NCBI GenBank assembly: GCA_019419555.1 | Contig: DXZR01000001.1 | Span: 50,260 to 114,259 of the forward strand | Origin: Collinsella sp. | Lineage (GTDB): Bacteria; Actinomycetota; Coriobacteriia; Coriobacteriales; Coriobacteriaceae | Direction: 5' to 3' | DNA: 64,000 bases | In this document: piece after piece, positions 49,748-57,859 of the stretch | Position numbering within the stretch: position 1 is the first letter of the stretch | How the letters are laid out: every line of letters begins with the position of its first letter | Notes under the pieces: generated by a model | The model's input: only the letters and a program-made list of their open reading frames with translations | Databases searched by the model: none | What the model was told of the DNA's origin: nothing | Position numbers and translations under genes: made by a program

Positions 49748-50752
49748 ATGGCCGCTGTTAAAAAATCGGTATCCGTTAAGGATGTGGCGCGTCTCGCGGG
49801 CGTCTCGGAGCAGACGGTCTCGCGCACCGTGCACGATTCGCCCAGCGTGCGCCCCGAGACCAAGGAACGCGTGCGTGCCGCCATGCGCGAGCTGGGGTAT
49901 CGCCCCAATTTTGCCGGTCGATCGCTGCGCCGCGGTAAGTTTAAGACCGTCGGCGTCGCCATGTTCAACATTACCGGCACCGGCAATCTCGACCGTATGG
50001 AGGGCTTTGCCGCCGCGGCCGATAAGCACGGCTATGCCATCACCCTCACTAAAGTAGACGGGCATCCGTATACCCTCGAGAGCGCATCGTCGCGCATGAG
50101 CGCACTGCCAGTGGACGGTATGGTTGTGATCATGAATCGCATGCCGGCAGACTTTGGCACTTTTGAGCCGCTGCCCGGCATGCAGACGGTGCTCGTTACG
50201 ATGTTGGAGCACCCGCTCTGTTCAACGGTCGATAACGACCAGTTCGATTGCTCGCGCCAGGTGGTCGAGTACTTGCTGGAGCGGGGGCACAAGACCGTGC
50301 ACTTTATCTCGTGTCCCGAGCGCTCGCTTTCGGGCATGCGGCGCGAGGAAGGCTGGCGCGAGACATTGCGCGCGCATGGCATTGAGCCACCGCGACTTAT
50401 CCGTGGCGATTGGACGGCGCAGAGCGGATATGCCGCAGGTCAGGCCCTGGCGGATGATCCGACCTGTACGGCCATTTATGCTTCCAACGACGCCATGGCC
50501 TACGGCTGCATTCGCGGGCTCGAGTCGCGCGGAAAGCGCGTGCCCGAGGACGTGAGTGTGGTGGGTGTTGATGACAGCCTGGGCGATATCGTGCCCGACC
50601 GTCGCCTGACCACGGTGCGCTTTGACAACAAGCGCGTCGGCATGTGGGCGGTCGACAAGATTGCCGGCGCCGAGGGCGTTGCGCCCGGTGTGGAGCACAT
50701 GCTGTTTCCGGGCGTGCTCGTCGAGGGCGATACGGTGCGCGATGTACGCTAG
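49748..50752 (+). CDS. LacI-family regulator (module 3)
   Basis: 334 aa. HTH VKDVARLAGVSEQTVSRTVH with a hinge (NFAGRSLRRGKF). Ligand domain: VGVAMFNITGTGNLDRMEGF, DWTAQSGYAAGQALADDPTC, VSVVGVDDSLGDIVPDRRLT. ATG after AGAAAGA. Divergent from lacE of module 3; the 15-bp inverted sites between them are the likely operators. Confidence 0.92.
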   Translation: MAAVKKSVSVKDVARLAGVSEQTVSRTVHDSPSVRPETKERVRAAMRELGYRPNFAGRSLRRGKFKTVGVAMFNITGTGNLDRMEGFAAAADKHGYAITLTKVDGHPYTLESASSRMSALPVDGMVVIMNRMPADFGTFEPLPGMQTVLVTMLEHPLCSTVDNDQFDCSRQVVEYLLERGHKTVHFISCPERSLSGMRREEGWRETLRAHGIEPPRLIRGDWTAQSGYAAGQALADDPTCTAIYASNDAMAYGCIRGLESRGKRVPEDVSVVGVDDSLGDIVPDRRLTTVRFDNKRVGMWAVDKIAGAEGVAPGVEHMLFPGVLVEGDTVRDVR

Positions 50753-50865
50753 GGGCGCAGGTCTGTTTGGGTTGCCGCTAATTGTGTTCGATATTGTTCA
50801 GATTGGTTTAAAAACCGTTCACGGGCGAAAAGCGACCGTTCATAGCTCGAAATCACGTTTTGCGC

Positions 50866-50888
50866 TGTTCTTTTTTGTTTGAATGTTA
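50866..50888 (+). promoter_or_regulatory. Candidate LacR/DeoR-type operator before lacF
   Basis: TGTTCTTTTTTG (50866-50877) is found inverted at 52723-52734 before lacA, and the overlapping TGTTTGAATGTTA (50876-50888) recurs at 25903-25915 before the DeoR-type gene. Shared, AT-rich sites at three lac/gal promoters suggest one regulon. Confidence 0.5.
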
Positions 50889-50967
50889 ATGTTTCTGTCA
50901 TAAAGAACGCAGCGCGTATGCCCGGACGCGATGCTCTCCATTGGTTCATATGTGAAAGGAACGCAAT

Positions 50968-51306
50968 ATGGCAACCAAAGAAGAAATCTCGATGGTTGGA
51001 TTCGAGATTGTCGCATACGCAGGTGACGCCCAGACCGATCTGCTTGCAGCGCTCGATGCTGCTCGCGAGGGCGATTTTGAGAAGGCCGAACAGCTGCACA
51101 AGGATGCCAGCGATGCACTTATCGGCGCCCACGACACGCAGACCAAGCTGCTTTCGCAGGAGGCCGGCGGTGGCGAGATGGAGATGACCTTCATCATGGC
51201 TCACGCTCAGGACACTCTCATGACCACTATGATCCTGGAGAAGCAGGCCCGCTTTACCATCGATGCCTACAAGCGCATCGCCGAGCTCGAGGCCAAGCTC
51301 GCCTAA
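50968..51306 (+). CDS. lacF: PTS lactose/cellobiose EIIA
   Basis: 112 aa, helical trimer-forming phosphocarrier that passes phosphate from HPr to the EIIB domains. MEMTFIMAHAQDTLMTTMIL contains the phosphorylated His79 in H-A-Q-D; helices ISMVGFEIVAYAGDAQTDLL and AREGDFEKAEQLHKDASDAL precede it. AAAGGA lies upstream. It is the only EIIA of this class here, so it may serve all three lacE proteins. It has its own promoter region and terminator. Confidence 0.94.
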   Translation: MATKEEISMVGFEIVAYAGDAQTDLLAALDAAREGDFEKAEQLHKDASDALIGAHDTQTKLLSQEAGGGEMEMTFIMAHAQDTLMTTMILEKQARFTIDAYKRIAELEAKLA

Positions 51307-51335
51307 CGAGCCCTCACAACCAAGTCCCCTTCCAA

Positions 51336-51370
51336 AAGCTCTGCCGCTACCCGCGGCAGGGCTTTTTCTG
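51336..51370 (+). terminator. Terminator after lacF
   Basis: AGCTCTGCCGC-TACCC-GCGGCAGGGCT hairpin followed by TTTTTCTG. Confidence 0.85.
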
Positions 51371-51380
51371 TCCTCCTCCA

Positions 51381-51447
51381 AGTTGCGGTGAAATAGGGAC
51401 TGAATAGGGGCCGACGGGCGCAAAACAATCCCTATTCCACCGCAACT
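51381..51447. repeat. 19-bp inverted repeat element
   Basis: AGTTGCGGTGAAATAGGGA (51381-51399) and TCCCTATTCCACCGCAACT (51429-51447) pair with one mismatch around a 29-base GC-rich centre. A TAGTCATTGGGGAC motif follows at 51458-51471, which recurs in the repeat at 56079. Confidence 0.85.
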
Positions 51448-51564
51448 CATCCGGAGATAGTCATTGGGGACAGTCTTGGTGCGCTCTGTTCGTCTTCCCG
51501 TTCGTTTTTTGCTCGGTGGGTATACTTCCTTTCGCATTAAGCCCCGGACTGAGGAGGTATCCAA

Positions 51565-52578
51565 ATGCCGGATAACGGGTCAATACAAAAAAGAGACGCG
51601 CACGAGATGGCTCATGGGCGTCCTGTCCAGATAACCGAGCACACGACGGTAACCGAGCTGCAGCCCAGTCTGTCCGATGTCGTGTGCGCAAACAAAAAGC
51701 TGCAGATTGGCTTTATCGTTGCGCTCGTGGTACTGGCGCTGCTGTCGGGCTTTGTAGCTCGTCCGCATTTCGCCGATACCAAGACTTGGGACTCCACCAT
51801 CGAGGTCATCGATCAAAAGAAGGGCAATGTTTTGGCGCTCACGACCTCGTGCGTCGCCCTATCTGCGGGTATCACTGCGCTGCCGGGCGATACGGGAACG
51901 CCGGTTGCCGAGCAGCTCGCGCAGCTTTCGGGTAACTTGGGCATCGTGCTTGCCGTGCTCTACCTCGAGAAATACCTGCTGACCATTTTGTGGTCGGTTG
52001 GCCTGGGCATCCTGATCCCGTTTGCGCTGGTGCTCCTTGCGGTGTCGCTCGGCATTCACGGGCGCTGGAGCACGAGCGCCGTCCTGCGCCGCGTGGCGAC
52101 TCGCGTGCTGGTGGTCGCCACGATCGGCATGGCGTTGGTGCCTGCAAGCGTATGGGTGTCGCAAAAGGTCGACGAAACGTATCGAGTGAGCATCGAAGCG
52201 GCCGAGCAAAAGGCGGCCGACGCTGCGGGTACGGCAAATAGTGATAGCTCCAAAGCAAGCAAGAAAAAGACCGAGTCCACAGAGTCCAAGAACGTGCTTG
52301 AGCAGCTTGCCGACGGTGCCTCAAGCCTGGTCACGTCGGTAACCAGTGGTGCCAAGCAGATGACCGACGAGATCGTGCAGCAGGTGACCGACCTTATCGA
52401 AGGCGTCATCGTGATGATCGTGACCTCGTGCGTGATTCCATTGCTGGTGCTCGCGGCGTTTTTGTGGCTGGGGCACACCCTGCTGGGGATTGATATTTCC
52501 GGCCCGGCGAACTATTTGACGGGTCGCTTTCTGAGCGCTCCGTCCAAGCACGCCAAAAAGGGCGGGCAGTCCGAGTAG
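51565..52578 (+). CDS. Hypothetical multi-pass membrane protein
   Basis: 337 aa, GAGGAGG before the ATG. A soluble N-terminus (~45 aa) is followed by membrane segments at about residues 47-65, 128-165 (two), 185-203 and 288-312. Between the last two lies a coiled, Lys/Ser/Glu-rich stretch (EQKAADAAGTANSDSSKASK, then KKTESTESKNVLEQLADGAS). Not recognised. It lies alone between lacF and lacA, with its own terminator; no link to lactose use is evident. Confidence 0.8.
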   Translation: MPDNGSIQKRDAHEMAHGRPVQITEHTTVTELQPSLSDVVCANKKLQIGFIVALVVLALLSGFVARPHFADTKTWDSTIEVIDQKKGNVLALTTSCVALSAGITALPGDTGTPVAEQLAQLSGNLGIVLAVLYLEKYLLTILWSVGLGILIPFALVLLAVSLGIHGRWSTSAVLRRVATRVLVVATIGMALVPASVWVSQKVDETYRVSIEAAEQKAADAAGTANSDSSKASKKKTESTESKNVLEQLADGASSLVTSVTSGAKQMTDEIVQQVTDLIEGVIVMIVTSCVIPLLVLAAFLWLGHTLLGIDISGPANYLTGRFLSAPSKHAKKGGQSE

Positions 52579-52612
52579 CTAAAACAGCTGTATATACCGG
52601 GGAATACCGCCG

Positions 52613-52653
52613 AAGGGCGGCCGAGACACGTTCTCGGCCGCCCTTTTGTTTGT
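52613..52653 (+). terminator. Terminator after the membrane protein gene
   Basis: AAGGGCGGCCGAGA-ACACG-TTCTCGGCCGCCCTT hairpin ending in TTTTGTTTG. Confidence 0.88.
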
Positions 52654-52716
52654 TGAATACGTGGCAGGGTGGGCTTTCCCCGATTCCAAACGGTCAGCAA
52701 TCATCCGCGAACGGTA

Positions 52717-52775
52717 TTTGTTCAAAAAAGAACAAAGACAAACAAATAATTCTTGCAGTTGATGTTCGAATGTGT
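52717..52775. promoter_or_regulatory. Operator-like AT-rich palindromes before lacA
   Basis: TTTGTTCAAAAAAGAACAAA (52717-52736) is a perfect-arm palindrome, and its CAAAAAAGAACA is the inverse of TGTTCTTTTTTG before lacF. TGTTCGAATGTGT (52763-52775) resembles the 13-bp site at 25903 and 50876. A further TGTTCA...TGAACA pair lies at 52773-52791. The 233-base gap holds no gene. Confidence 0.55.
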
Positions 52776-52886
52776 TCAAATAAACATGAACAGTGAAGAA
52801 CCGCACATTCAGATGCCCGGACCTGAACGCGATTCAACACTTCCAAACAGAAACTACGCACCTGCGTATCTCTCAAGGAGGATGTC

Positions 52887-53315
52887 ATGAGGGTTGTAAT
52901 CGCTTCCGATGCCGACGGTATGTCGATGAAGGAGTCCATCAAGGAGATGCTCATCGCCGACGGTCACGAGGTCGTCGACTATTCCGAGACTCCTGCCGCG
53001 GACTTTGTCGATTCCGCGACCGCCGTTGCCAAGGACCTGCTGGAGCACAAGGATTCCCAGGGCTTCGCATTCGATAAGTACGGCGTCGGCTCCTATATGG
53101 CCGCCGTCAAGATCAAGGGCATGGTCGTCGCCAACATTTCCGACGAGCGTTCCGCTTACATGACCCGCGAGCACAACGGCTCGCGCATGGTCACCATGGG
53201 CCCGGGCGTTGTGGGCACCGAGGTCGCCAAGAAGATCGCCCGCGAGTTCCTGCGTGCCCAGTACGCCGGCGGCCGTCACCAGATCCGTGTCGACATGCTC
53301 AACAAGATGGCCTAA
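52887..53315 (+). CDS. lacA: Galactose-6-phosphate isomerase subunit LacA
   Basis: 142 aa, RpiB/LacAB fold. MRVVIASDADGMSMKESIKE, FAFDKYGVGSYMAAVKIKGM, VVANISDERSAYMTREHNGS, MVTMGPGVVGTEVAKKIARE. With LacB it forms the heteromer that turns galactose-6-P into tagatose-6-P. It lacks the catalytic Cys/Thr-Gly-Ile-Gly loop of LacB, as usual for LacA. AAGGAGG before the ATG; lacB follows 63 bases downstream. Confidence 0.93.
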   Translation: MRVVIASDADGMSMKESIKEMLIADGHEVVDYSETPAADFVDSATAVAKDLLEHKDSQGFAFDKYGVGSYMAAVKIKGMVVANISDERSAYMTREHNGSRMVTMGPGVVGTEVAKKIAREFLRAQYAGGRHQIRVDMLNKMA

Positions 53316-53378
53316 CGAGAGCCACCGAGAACTCGAACTTCTACCTCAACTTGTGAATTCAGACGAAAGGACGTTCTG

Positions 53379-53903
53379 ATGAAGAAGACCATCGCAATCG
53401 GTTGCGACCATATCGTTACGGACGAGAAGATCTATCTGGCCGACCGCCTGGAGCAGGCTGGCTACAAGGTGCTCGACTGCGGCACCTACAGCCACACCCG
53501 TACGCACTATCCCATCTACGGTAAGGCCGTGGGCGAGGCTGTCGCCAGCGGCAAGGCCGATTTTGGCGTGGCCCTGTGCGGCACCGGCATCGGCATCACC
53601 AACGCCGTCAACAAGGTTCCCGGCGCCCGCTGCGCCCTGGTCCGCGATATGACCTCTGCCCTGTATGCCCGTCGCGAGCTCAACGCCAACATCGTGGGCT
53701 TTGGCGGCAAGATCACCGGCGAGTTCCTGATGGCCGATATCATGCTTGCCTTCCTGGAGGAGCCCTACGAGAAGACCCCCGAGCACGATGCCCTGATCGC
53801 CAAGATCGATGCCTGCAATAAGGCCGATGCCGAGGCTCAGGCTGACCCGCACTTCTTTGACGAGTTCCTCGAGAAGTGGGACCGCGGCGAATACCACGAT
53901 TAG
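53379..53903 (+). CDS. lacB: Galactose-6-phosphate isomerase subunit LacB
   Basis: 174 aa. [40 protein letters not shown] (the active-site C-G-T-G-I-G loop with catalytic Cys), [40 protein letters not shown]. Partner of LacA. GAAAGGA lies upstream. A terminator separates it from lacX, so lacAB may be expressed in excess of lacXC. Confidence 0.94.
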   Translation: MKKTIAIGCDHIVTDEKIYLADRLEQAGYKVLDCGTYSHTRTHYPIYGKAVGEAVASGKADFGVALCGTGIGITNAVNKVPGARCALVRDMTSALYARRELNANIVGFGGKITGEFLMADIMLAFLEEPYEKTPEHDALIAKIDACNKADAEAQADPHFFDEFLEKWDRGEYHD

Positions 53904-53935
53904 CGGGTATCCGGCGTAATTAACTAGTCCGTTGA

Positions 53936-53972
53936 CGGCTCGCGTTTCTGTGAGGGGGCGCGAGCCGGTTTT
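53936..53972 (+). terminator. Terminator between lacB and lacX
   Basis: CGGCTCGCG (53936-53944) and CGCGAGCCG (53959-53967), followed by GTTTTC. Moderate T-run, so partial read-through to lacX is possible. Confidence 0.7.
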
Positions 53973-54022
53973 CTATCAGCCCTATTGACTTGGCGGGCTG
54001 TCGTAAGAAAGGGAAGGCTCCT

Positions 54023-54904
54023 ATGGAGTTTGTTCTTGATAACGGTTCTGTTCGCGTGGTACTGAGCACGGCTGGCGGATCGTTCACTTCGATTAAAGCC
54101 AACGGTCGCGAGTACCTGTGGCAGGGCGATCCTTCGGTCTGGTCGGGCCAGGCACCCATTTGCTTCCCGATCTGCGGCGGCCTTCGTGATGGTCACGCAA
54201 TGACCATGGGCGGCCGCGAGGTAAAGTTCGCCCGCCACGGCTTTGCGCGCAAACAGGAGTGGAAGCTCGAGGAGCAGAGCGACAACATGGTTGCGCTGAG
54301 TCTAAGCTCTGCCGACCATGCCGAGTTGCTCGAGCAGTACCCGTATCCGTTTAAGATCGTTGCTCGTTACACGATCGATGCGGAGAAGGTGGCCGTGTCG
54401 TACGAGGTGACCAATGAGGGCACCGAGGACATGCCGTTCTTTGTGGGCGGTCACCCTGGCTTTAAGTGCCCGCTTGACGAGGGCGAGTCCTATGACGACT
54501 ACGAGCTCCGTTTTGAGCAGCGCGAGGCCGCCGAGCTCTGTACTGCCGTTCCCTCGACGGGCCTGATTGATGTTGAGCATCGCAGCAAGAACCCGATGGT
54601 TGGCCATGACCTGCCGCTGACCCACGAACTCTTTGACTTCGCGGAGACCATCTTTGACGTGCTCGAGAGCCGCGTGGTTACGCTGACCAAGAAGACCGAG
54701 GACAAGGGCGTGCGACTGACGTTCCCCGATATGCCGTACCTGATTGTGTGGAGCAAGCCCGAGGGTGACTTTGTGGCCGTGGAACCGTGGGGCGGCCTGT
54801 CCACCTGCTCCGACGAGGACGATATCCTGGAGCACAAGCGCGGCTGCCTGGTGGCCAAGCCGGGGGAGACCGTTACCCGCGGCTTTGAGATCGAGATCCT
54901 TTAA
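54023..54904 (+). CDS. lacX: LacX-like aldose 1-epimerase family protein (copy 2)
   Basis: 293 aa, the same length as copy 1 at 5775-6656, with the same motifs: GGSFTSIKANGREYLWQGDP, APICFPICGGLRDGHAM, HGFARKQEWKLEE, FFVGGHPGFKCPLDEGE, VEPWGGLSTCSDEDDILEHK. GGGAAGG precedes the ATG. lacC follows 56 bases downstream. The pair duplicates the lacX-lacC arrangement at 5.8-7.7 kb. Confidence 0.9.
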   Translation: MEFVLDNGSVRVVLSTAGGSFTSIKANGREYLWQGDPSVWSGQAPICFPICGGLRDGHAMTMGGREVKFARHGFARKQEWKLEEQSDNMVALSLSSADHAELLEQYPYPFKIVARYTIDAEKVAVSYEVTNEGTEDMPFFVGGHPGFKCPLDEGESYDDYELRFEQREAAELCTAVPSTGLIDVEHRSKNPMVGHDLPLTHELFDFAETIFDVLESRVVTLTKKTEDKGVRLTFPDMPYLIVWSKPEGDFVAVEPWGGLSTCSDEDDILEHKRGCLVAKPGETVTRGFEIEIL

Positions 54905-54960
54905 CGAGCTATCGTATGTTTGGGGCCGCGCGTGTCGTGCCCCGGAAACAGGAGTTCAAT

Positions 54961-55896
54961 ATGATTCTGACCGTTACCATGAACCCGTCGATTGATACGC
55001 GCTATCAGCTCGACAAGCTGATCATCGACGATGTAAACCGCGTGACGCCCGAAAAGACCGCTGGCGGCAAGGGCCTTAACGTGAGCCGTGTGCTGCTGCA
55101 GTTGGGCGACGATGTGCTCGCGACCGGTCTGCTCGGCGGCCACATGGGTGCCTATATGGCCGAGCTTATGGATGCCGACGGCGTCAAGAACGACTTTGTG
55201 CCCATCGCCGGTGAGACGCGCATTTGCCTGAATATTCTGCACGAGGGTAATCAGACCGAGCTTTTGGAGAGCGGCCCGCAGATCGCCCCGGCCGAGCTCG
55301 AGGCCTTTACGGCAAAATTCGCCGAGCTTGCAGCAAAGGCGGACGTTGTGACGCTTTCGGGCTCGCTGCCGCGTGGTGTCGATGCCGGCTACTATGCCGA
55401 GCTCGTCAAGATTGCCGAGGAGGCGGGCGCCAAGGTGCTGCTCGACACCTCGGGTGCATCGCTGGAGGCCGCGCTGGAGTCCGACGCTAAGCCTGAGCTC
55501 GTAAAGCCCAACCTGACCGAGATTAACGGCCTGCTGGGTACGTCCTTTACGACCGATGATGTCGATGCCCTGCGCGAGGCGCTTGCCGCCGATGACCGTT
55601 TTGCCGGTATCCCCTGGGTTGTCGTTTCGATGGGCGCTGCCGGTTCGGTGGGCTTCCATGAGGGCCGCGCGTTCCGCGCCAAGACGCCCGCGATTGCGGC
55701 TGTGAACGCGACGGGTTCCGGTGACTCGACCATTGCCGGTTTTGCGCATGCCATTGCTGCTGGTGCCGACGACGTCACGGTGCTCAAGACCGCCAATACC
55801 TGCGGCAAGCTCAACGCCATGGATCCCAAGACCGGCCACCTGGTCATGGACCGCTGGGACGAGGTCTACAACAGCGTTGTCGTGACTGAACTGTAG
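54961..55896 (+). CDS. lacC: Tagatose-6-phosphate kinase, PfkB family (copy 2)
   Basis: 311 aa, the same length as copy 1 and differing at scattered positions. PfkB motifs GGKGLNVSRVLLQLG and NATGSGDSTIAGFAHA. AGGAG before the ATG. In this operon it takes the tagatose-6-P made by LacAB. No lacD follows; the class II aldolase at 62929 could complete the route. Confidence 0.92.
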   Translation: MILTVTMNPSIDTRYQLDKLIIDDVNRVTPEKTAGGKGLNVSRVLLQLGDDVLATGLLGGHMGAYMAELMDADGVKNDFVPIAGETRICLNILHEGNQTELLESGPQIAPAELEAFTAKFAELAAKADVVTLSGSLPRGVDAGYYAELVKIAEEAGAKVLLDTSGASLEAALESDAKPELVKPNLTEINGLLGTSFTTDDVDALREALAADDRFAGIPWVVVSMGAAGSVGFHEGRAFRAKTPAIAAVNATGSGDSTIAGFAHAIAAGADDVTVLKTANTCGKLNAMDPKTGHLVMDRWDEVYNSVVVTEL

Positions 55897-55897
55897 G

Positions 55898-55925
55898 GTT
55901 ACGCGGTTTTACCAAACCGCGTAAC
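55898..55925. terminator. Hairpin after lacC
   Basis: GTTACGCGGTTT-TACC-AAACCGCGTAAC, a perfect 12-bp stem starting two bases after the stop. No T-run follows, so termination probably depends on the next structure. Confidence 0.6.
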
Positions 55926-55938
55926 GGCGCGACGCTGC

Positions 55939-56040
55939 AAACGCCCCTAAGCGGCAATCTGACGTTCAATCGTCGGGCATGACCAAAAGGTCAATGCCCT
56001 CCTCTTTCACGTCACCTTGCTCGCTTAGGGGCGTTTTCGC
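55939..56040 (+). other. Multi-branched structured RNA element or complex terminator
   Basis: Outer stem AAACGCCCCTAAGCG (55939-55953) pairs perfectly with CGCTTAGGGGCGTTT (56022-56036), followed by TCGC. Inside are two hairpins: GACG-TTCAAT-CGTC (55961-55974) and a 25-base stem-loop with GACC-AAAA-GGTC at its tip (55975-55999). Together they form a three-way junction of about 100 nt. The short T-run (GTTTTC) at the end gives terminator character. Confidence 0.65.
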
Positions 56041-56078
56041 TGTCGTTGCCAAGACACCGGCGTTGCCTTGGTCGCAAA

Positions 56079-56147
56079 TAGTCATTGGGGACGCTCTTTA
56101 ATGACTAGTCGTTTAAGAACGCCCCTTAAGAATGACCCCAATGACTA
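56079..56147. repeat. Inverted-repeat element with TAGTCATTGGGG ends
   Basis: TAGTCATTGGGG (56079-56090) and CCCCAATGACTA (56136-56147) flank a 45-base centre with its own TTAAGAACGCCCCTTAAGAA near-palindrome. A single TAGTCATTGGGGAC copy occurs at 51458. Confidence 0.8.
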
Positions 56148-56152
56148 CACTC

Positions 56153-56192
56153 AAAAACGGCGCCCGTCGGTGATGTTGCCGGCGGGCGCCGT
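56153..56192 (-). terminator. Terminator of the galK-galT operon
   Basis: On the minus strand ACGGCGCCCG...CGGGCGCCGT is followed by TTTTTGAG, downstream of the galT stop. Confidence 0.85.
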
Positions 56193-56239
56193 TGTCGTGT
56201 AGACGCTATTTGTTGAGTGCGTGCGTTCGAGCTCGCATG

Positions 56240-57859
56240 CTATAGCGAGTCGATAAAGCGCTGTTGGGCGGCGCGTCCTGCCTCGTCCCACTTAAAGACG
56301 CCGGCGTTGTCGAGCACGTGGCCAAACACCACGCCGACCTCTTCGTGCAGGATGTCGATGGCGTTGTCGGCCGTAAGCTCGTCGGCGCGGCGGGCAAAGA
56401 CGTCCTCAGCCCATGCGGCGTGGCTGCGGCAAAGGTCGTCGCCCTCGAGCGCGCCGGCAAGGTCGTAGCTGGCATCTGCCTTGGCCGCCAGCAGGTGCTC
56501 GCGGACAGCGCCGAGCTCGGGAACCAAGCGCGGCGGCAAAATGGCCAGGCCCATGACCTCGATCAGGCCGATGTTCTCCTTTTTGATGTGGTGGTACTCA
56601 GCATGCGGATGGAATACGCCCAGCGGATGCTCGTCGGTCGTGATGTTGCAGCGAAGCGCCAGGTAGGCCTCGTAGATTTCGCCGCCGGCGTTGCCGCGGG
56701 AGTCGACGCGGCGGATGACGGGCGTCACGGTGTTGTGGGCCACGCCGTCGGCCGTGTGTGCGATGACGCCAACCGACTCATCAGTCCACTCGCGCCAGGC
56801 AAGGATAATCTTCTCGGCGGCGTCGAGCAGCTGGGCGCGGTCGTGCGATCGTAGTCGCAGCACCGAAAGCGGCCACTGTAACACGGTACCGATGACCTGG
56901 TCAAAGCCCGGCACGCTAAACTGCGAGACCTCGGCGGCGTGCATCATGGGGAACTCGTGCGCGCCGCCCTGGAAGTGGTCGTGCGACAGAATCGAGCCGC
57001 CCACGATGGGCAGGTCGGCGTTGGAGCCAATGAAGTAGTGCGGGAACAGGTCGACAAAGTCGAGCAGGCAGGTCAGCCCCTTGCGGTCGACGTGCATCGG
57101 ACGATGCTCGGAGCTCATGGCAATGCAGTGCTCGTTAAAGTACGCGTACGGGCTGTATTGGAAGCCCCAGCGCTCGCCGTCGAGCTTAATGGGGATAACG
57201 CGCAGATTCTGGCGGGCGGGATGGGCGCCGCCGTCGGCTGCAGCGGAGCGTCCGGGATAGCCTTCGTTTTCGATGCAGAGCTGGCAGGCGGGATACTTCT
57301 CGCCCGTGTTTTTGGCGGCGCCGGCCGCGGCAATATCGCGCGGGTCCTTTTCGGGCTTTGACAGGTTGATGGTAATCTCGAGGTCGCCCCAGTTGGTGGG
57401 GGTGCTCCATTTGATGTTGCGCGCGATGGCGGCACGGCGCACGTAGCCGGCGTCGCAGCACAGGCCGTAGAACCAGTCGGTCGCGGCGCGGGGCTCGTTG
57501 ACGCCCATGCGTCCGTTGAACTCCTCGTTTACAACCGAAGGCCTTGGCATGAGCGCGCCCATGATGCGCATGGCGATGCGGTCGCGGCCCGATGCCGTGT
57601 CCTCGGCGGCGCCGTTGGCAACAGCCGCCTCGGCAAGCGCGGCAAGTGTGCCTTCAAGGTCAAAGTTGGGCAGGGTGTCGGGGTGCAAGAGCGAGAGTTT
57701 TTCGGCCTGGAGCGCCCAGGCCATGTCGAGCGCCGGGCCCGTAGCACCGATGCACTCGAGAATGGTGTTATACGCCCAGATGCGATCGTCCTGGCCGATC
57801 ATCGATCGGTGGATAGCGTACTCGATCAGGTTCTGCGCGGCCTCGCGCACGTCAGTCAT
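56240..57859 (-). CDS. galT: Galactose-1-phosphate uridylyltransferase, class 2
   Basis: 539 aa Leloir enzyme exchanging UDP between glucose-1-P and galactose-1-P. The active-site GGSILSHDHFQGGAHEFPM carries H-D-H-F-Q-G-G, typical of the Firmicutes/Actinobacteria class 2 GalT. PHYFIGSNADLPIVGG and NTVTPVIRRVDSRG are also family features. Start chosen so that TAATG overlaps the galK stop; an ATG three codons earlier is possible. Translationally coupled to galK. Confidence 0.93.
   Translation of the reverse strand: MTDVREAAQNLIEYAIHRSMIGQDDRIWAYNTILECIGATGPALDMAWALQAEKLSLLHPDTLPNFDLEGTLAALAEAAVANGAAEDTASGRDRIAMRIMGALMPRPSVVNEEFNGRMGVNEPRAATDWFYGLCCDAGYVRRAAIARNIKWSTPTNWGDLEITINLSKPEKDPRDIAAAGAAKNTGEKYPACQLCIENEGYPGRSAAADGGAHPARQNLRVIPIKLDGERWGFQYSPYAYFNEHCIAMSSEHRPMHVDRKGLTCLLDFVDLFPHYFIGSNADLPIVGGSILSHDHFQGGAHEFPMMHAAEVSQFSVPGFDQVIGTVLQWPLSVLRLRSHDRAQLLDAAEKIILAWREWTDESVGVIAHTADGVAHNTVTPVIRRVDSRGNAGGEIYEAYLALRCNITTDEHPLGVFHPHAEYHHIKKENIGLIEVMGLAILPPRLVPELGAVREHLLAAKADASYDLAGALEGDDLCRSHAAWAEDVFARRADELTADNAIDILHEEVGVVFGHVLDNAGVFKWDEAGRAAQQRFIDSL

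Noticed and set aside
51565..52578. Membrane protein as part of the lac operon
   Set aside because: It has its own RBS region and terminators on both sides, and no PTS or sugar-enzyme motif.
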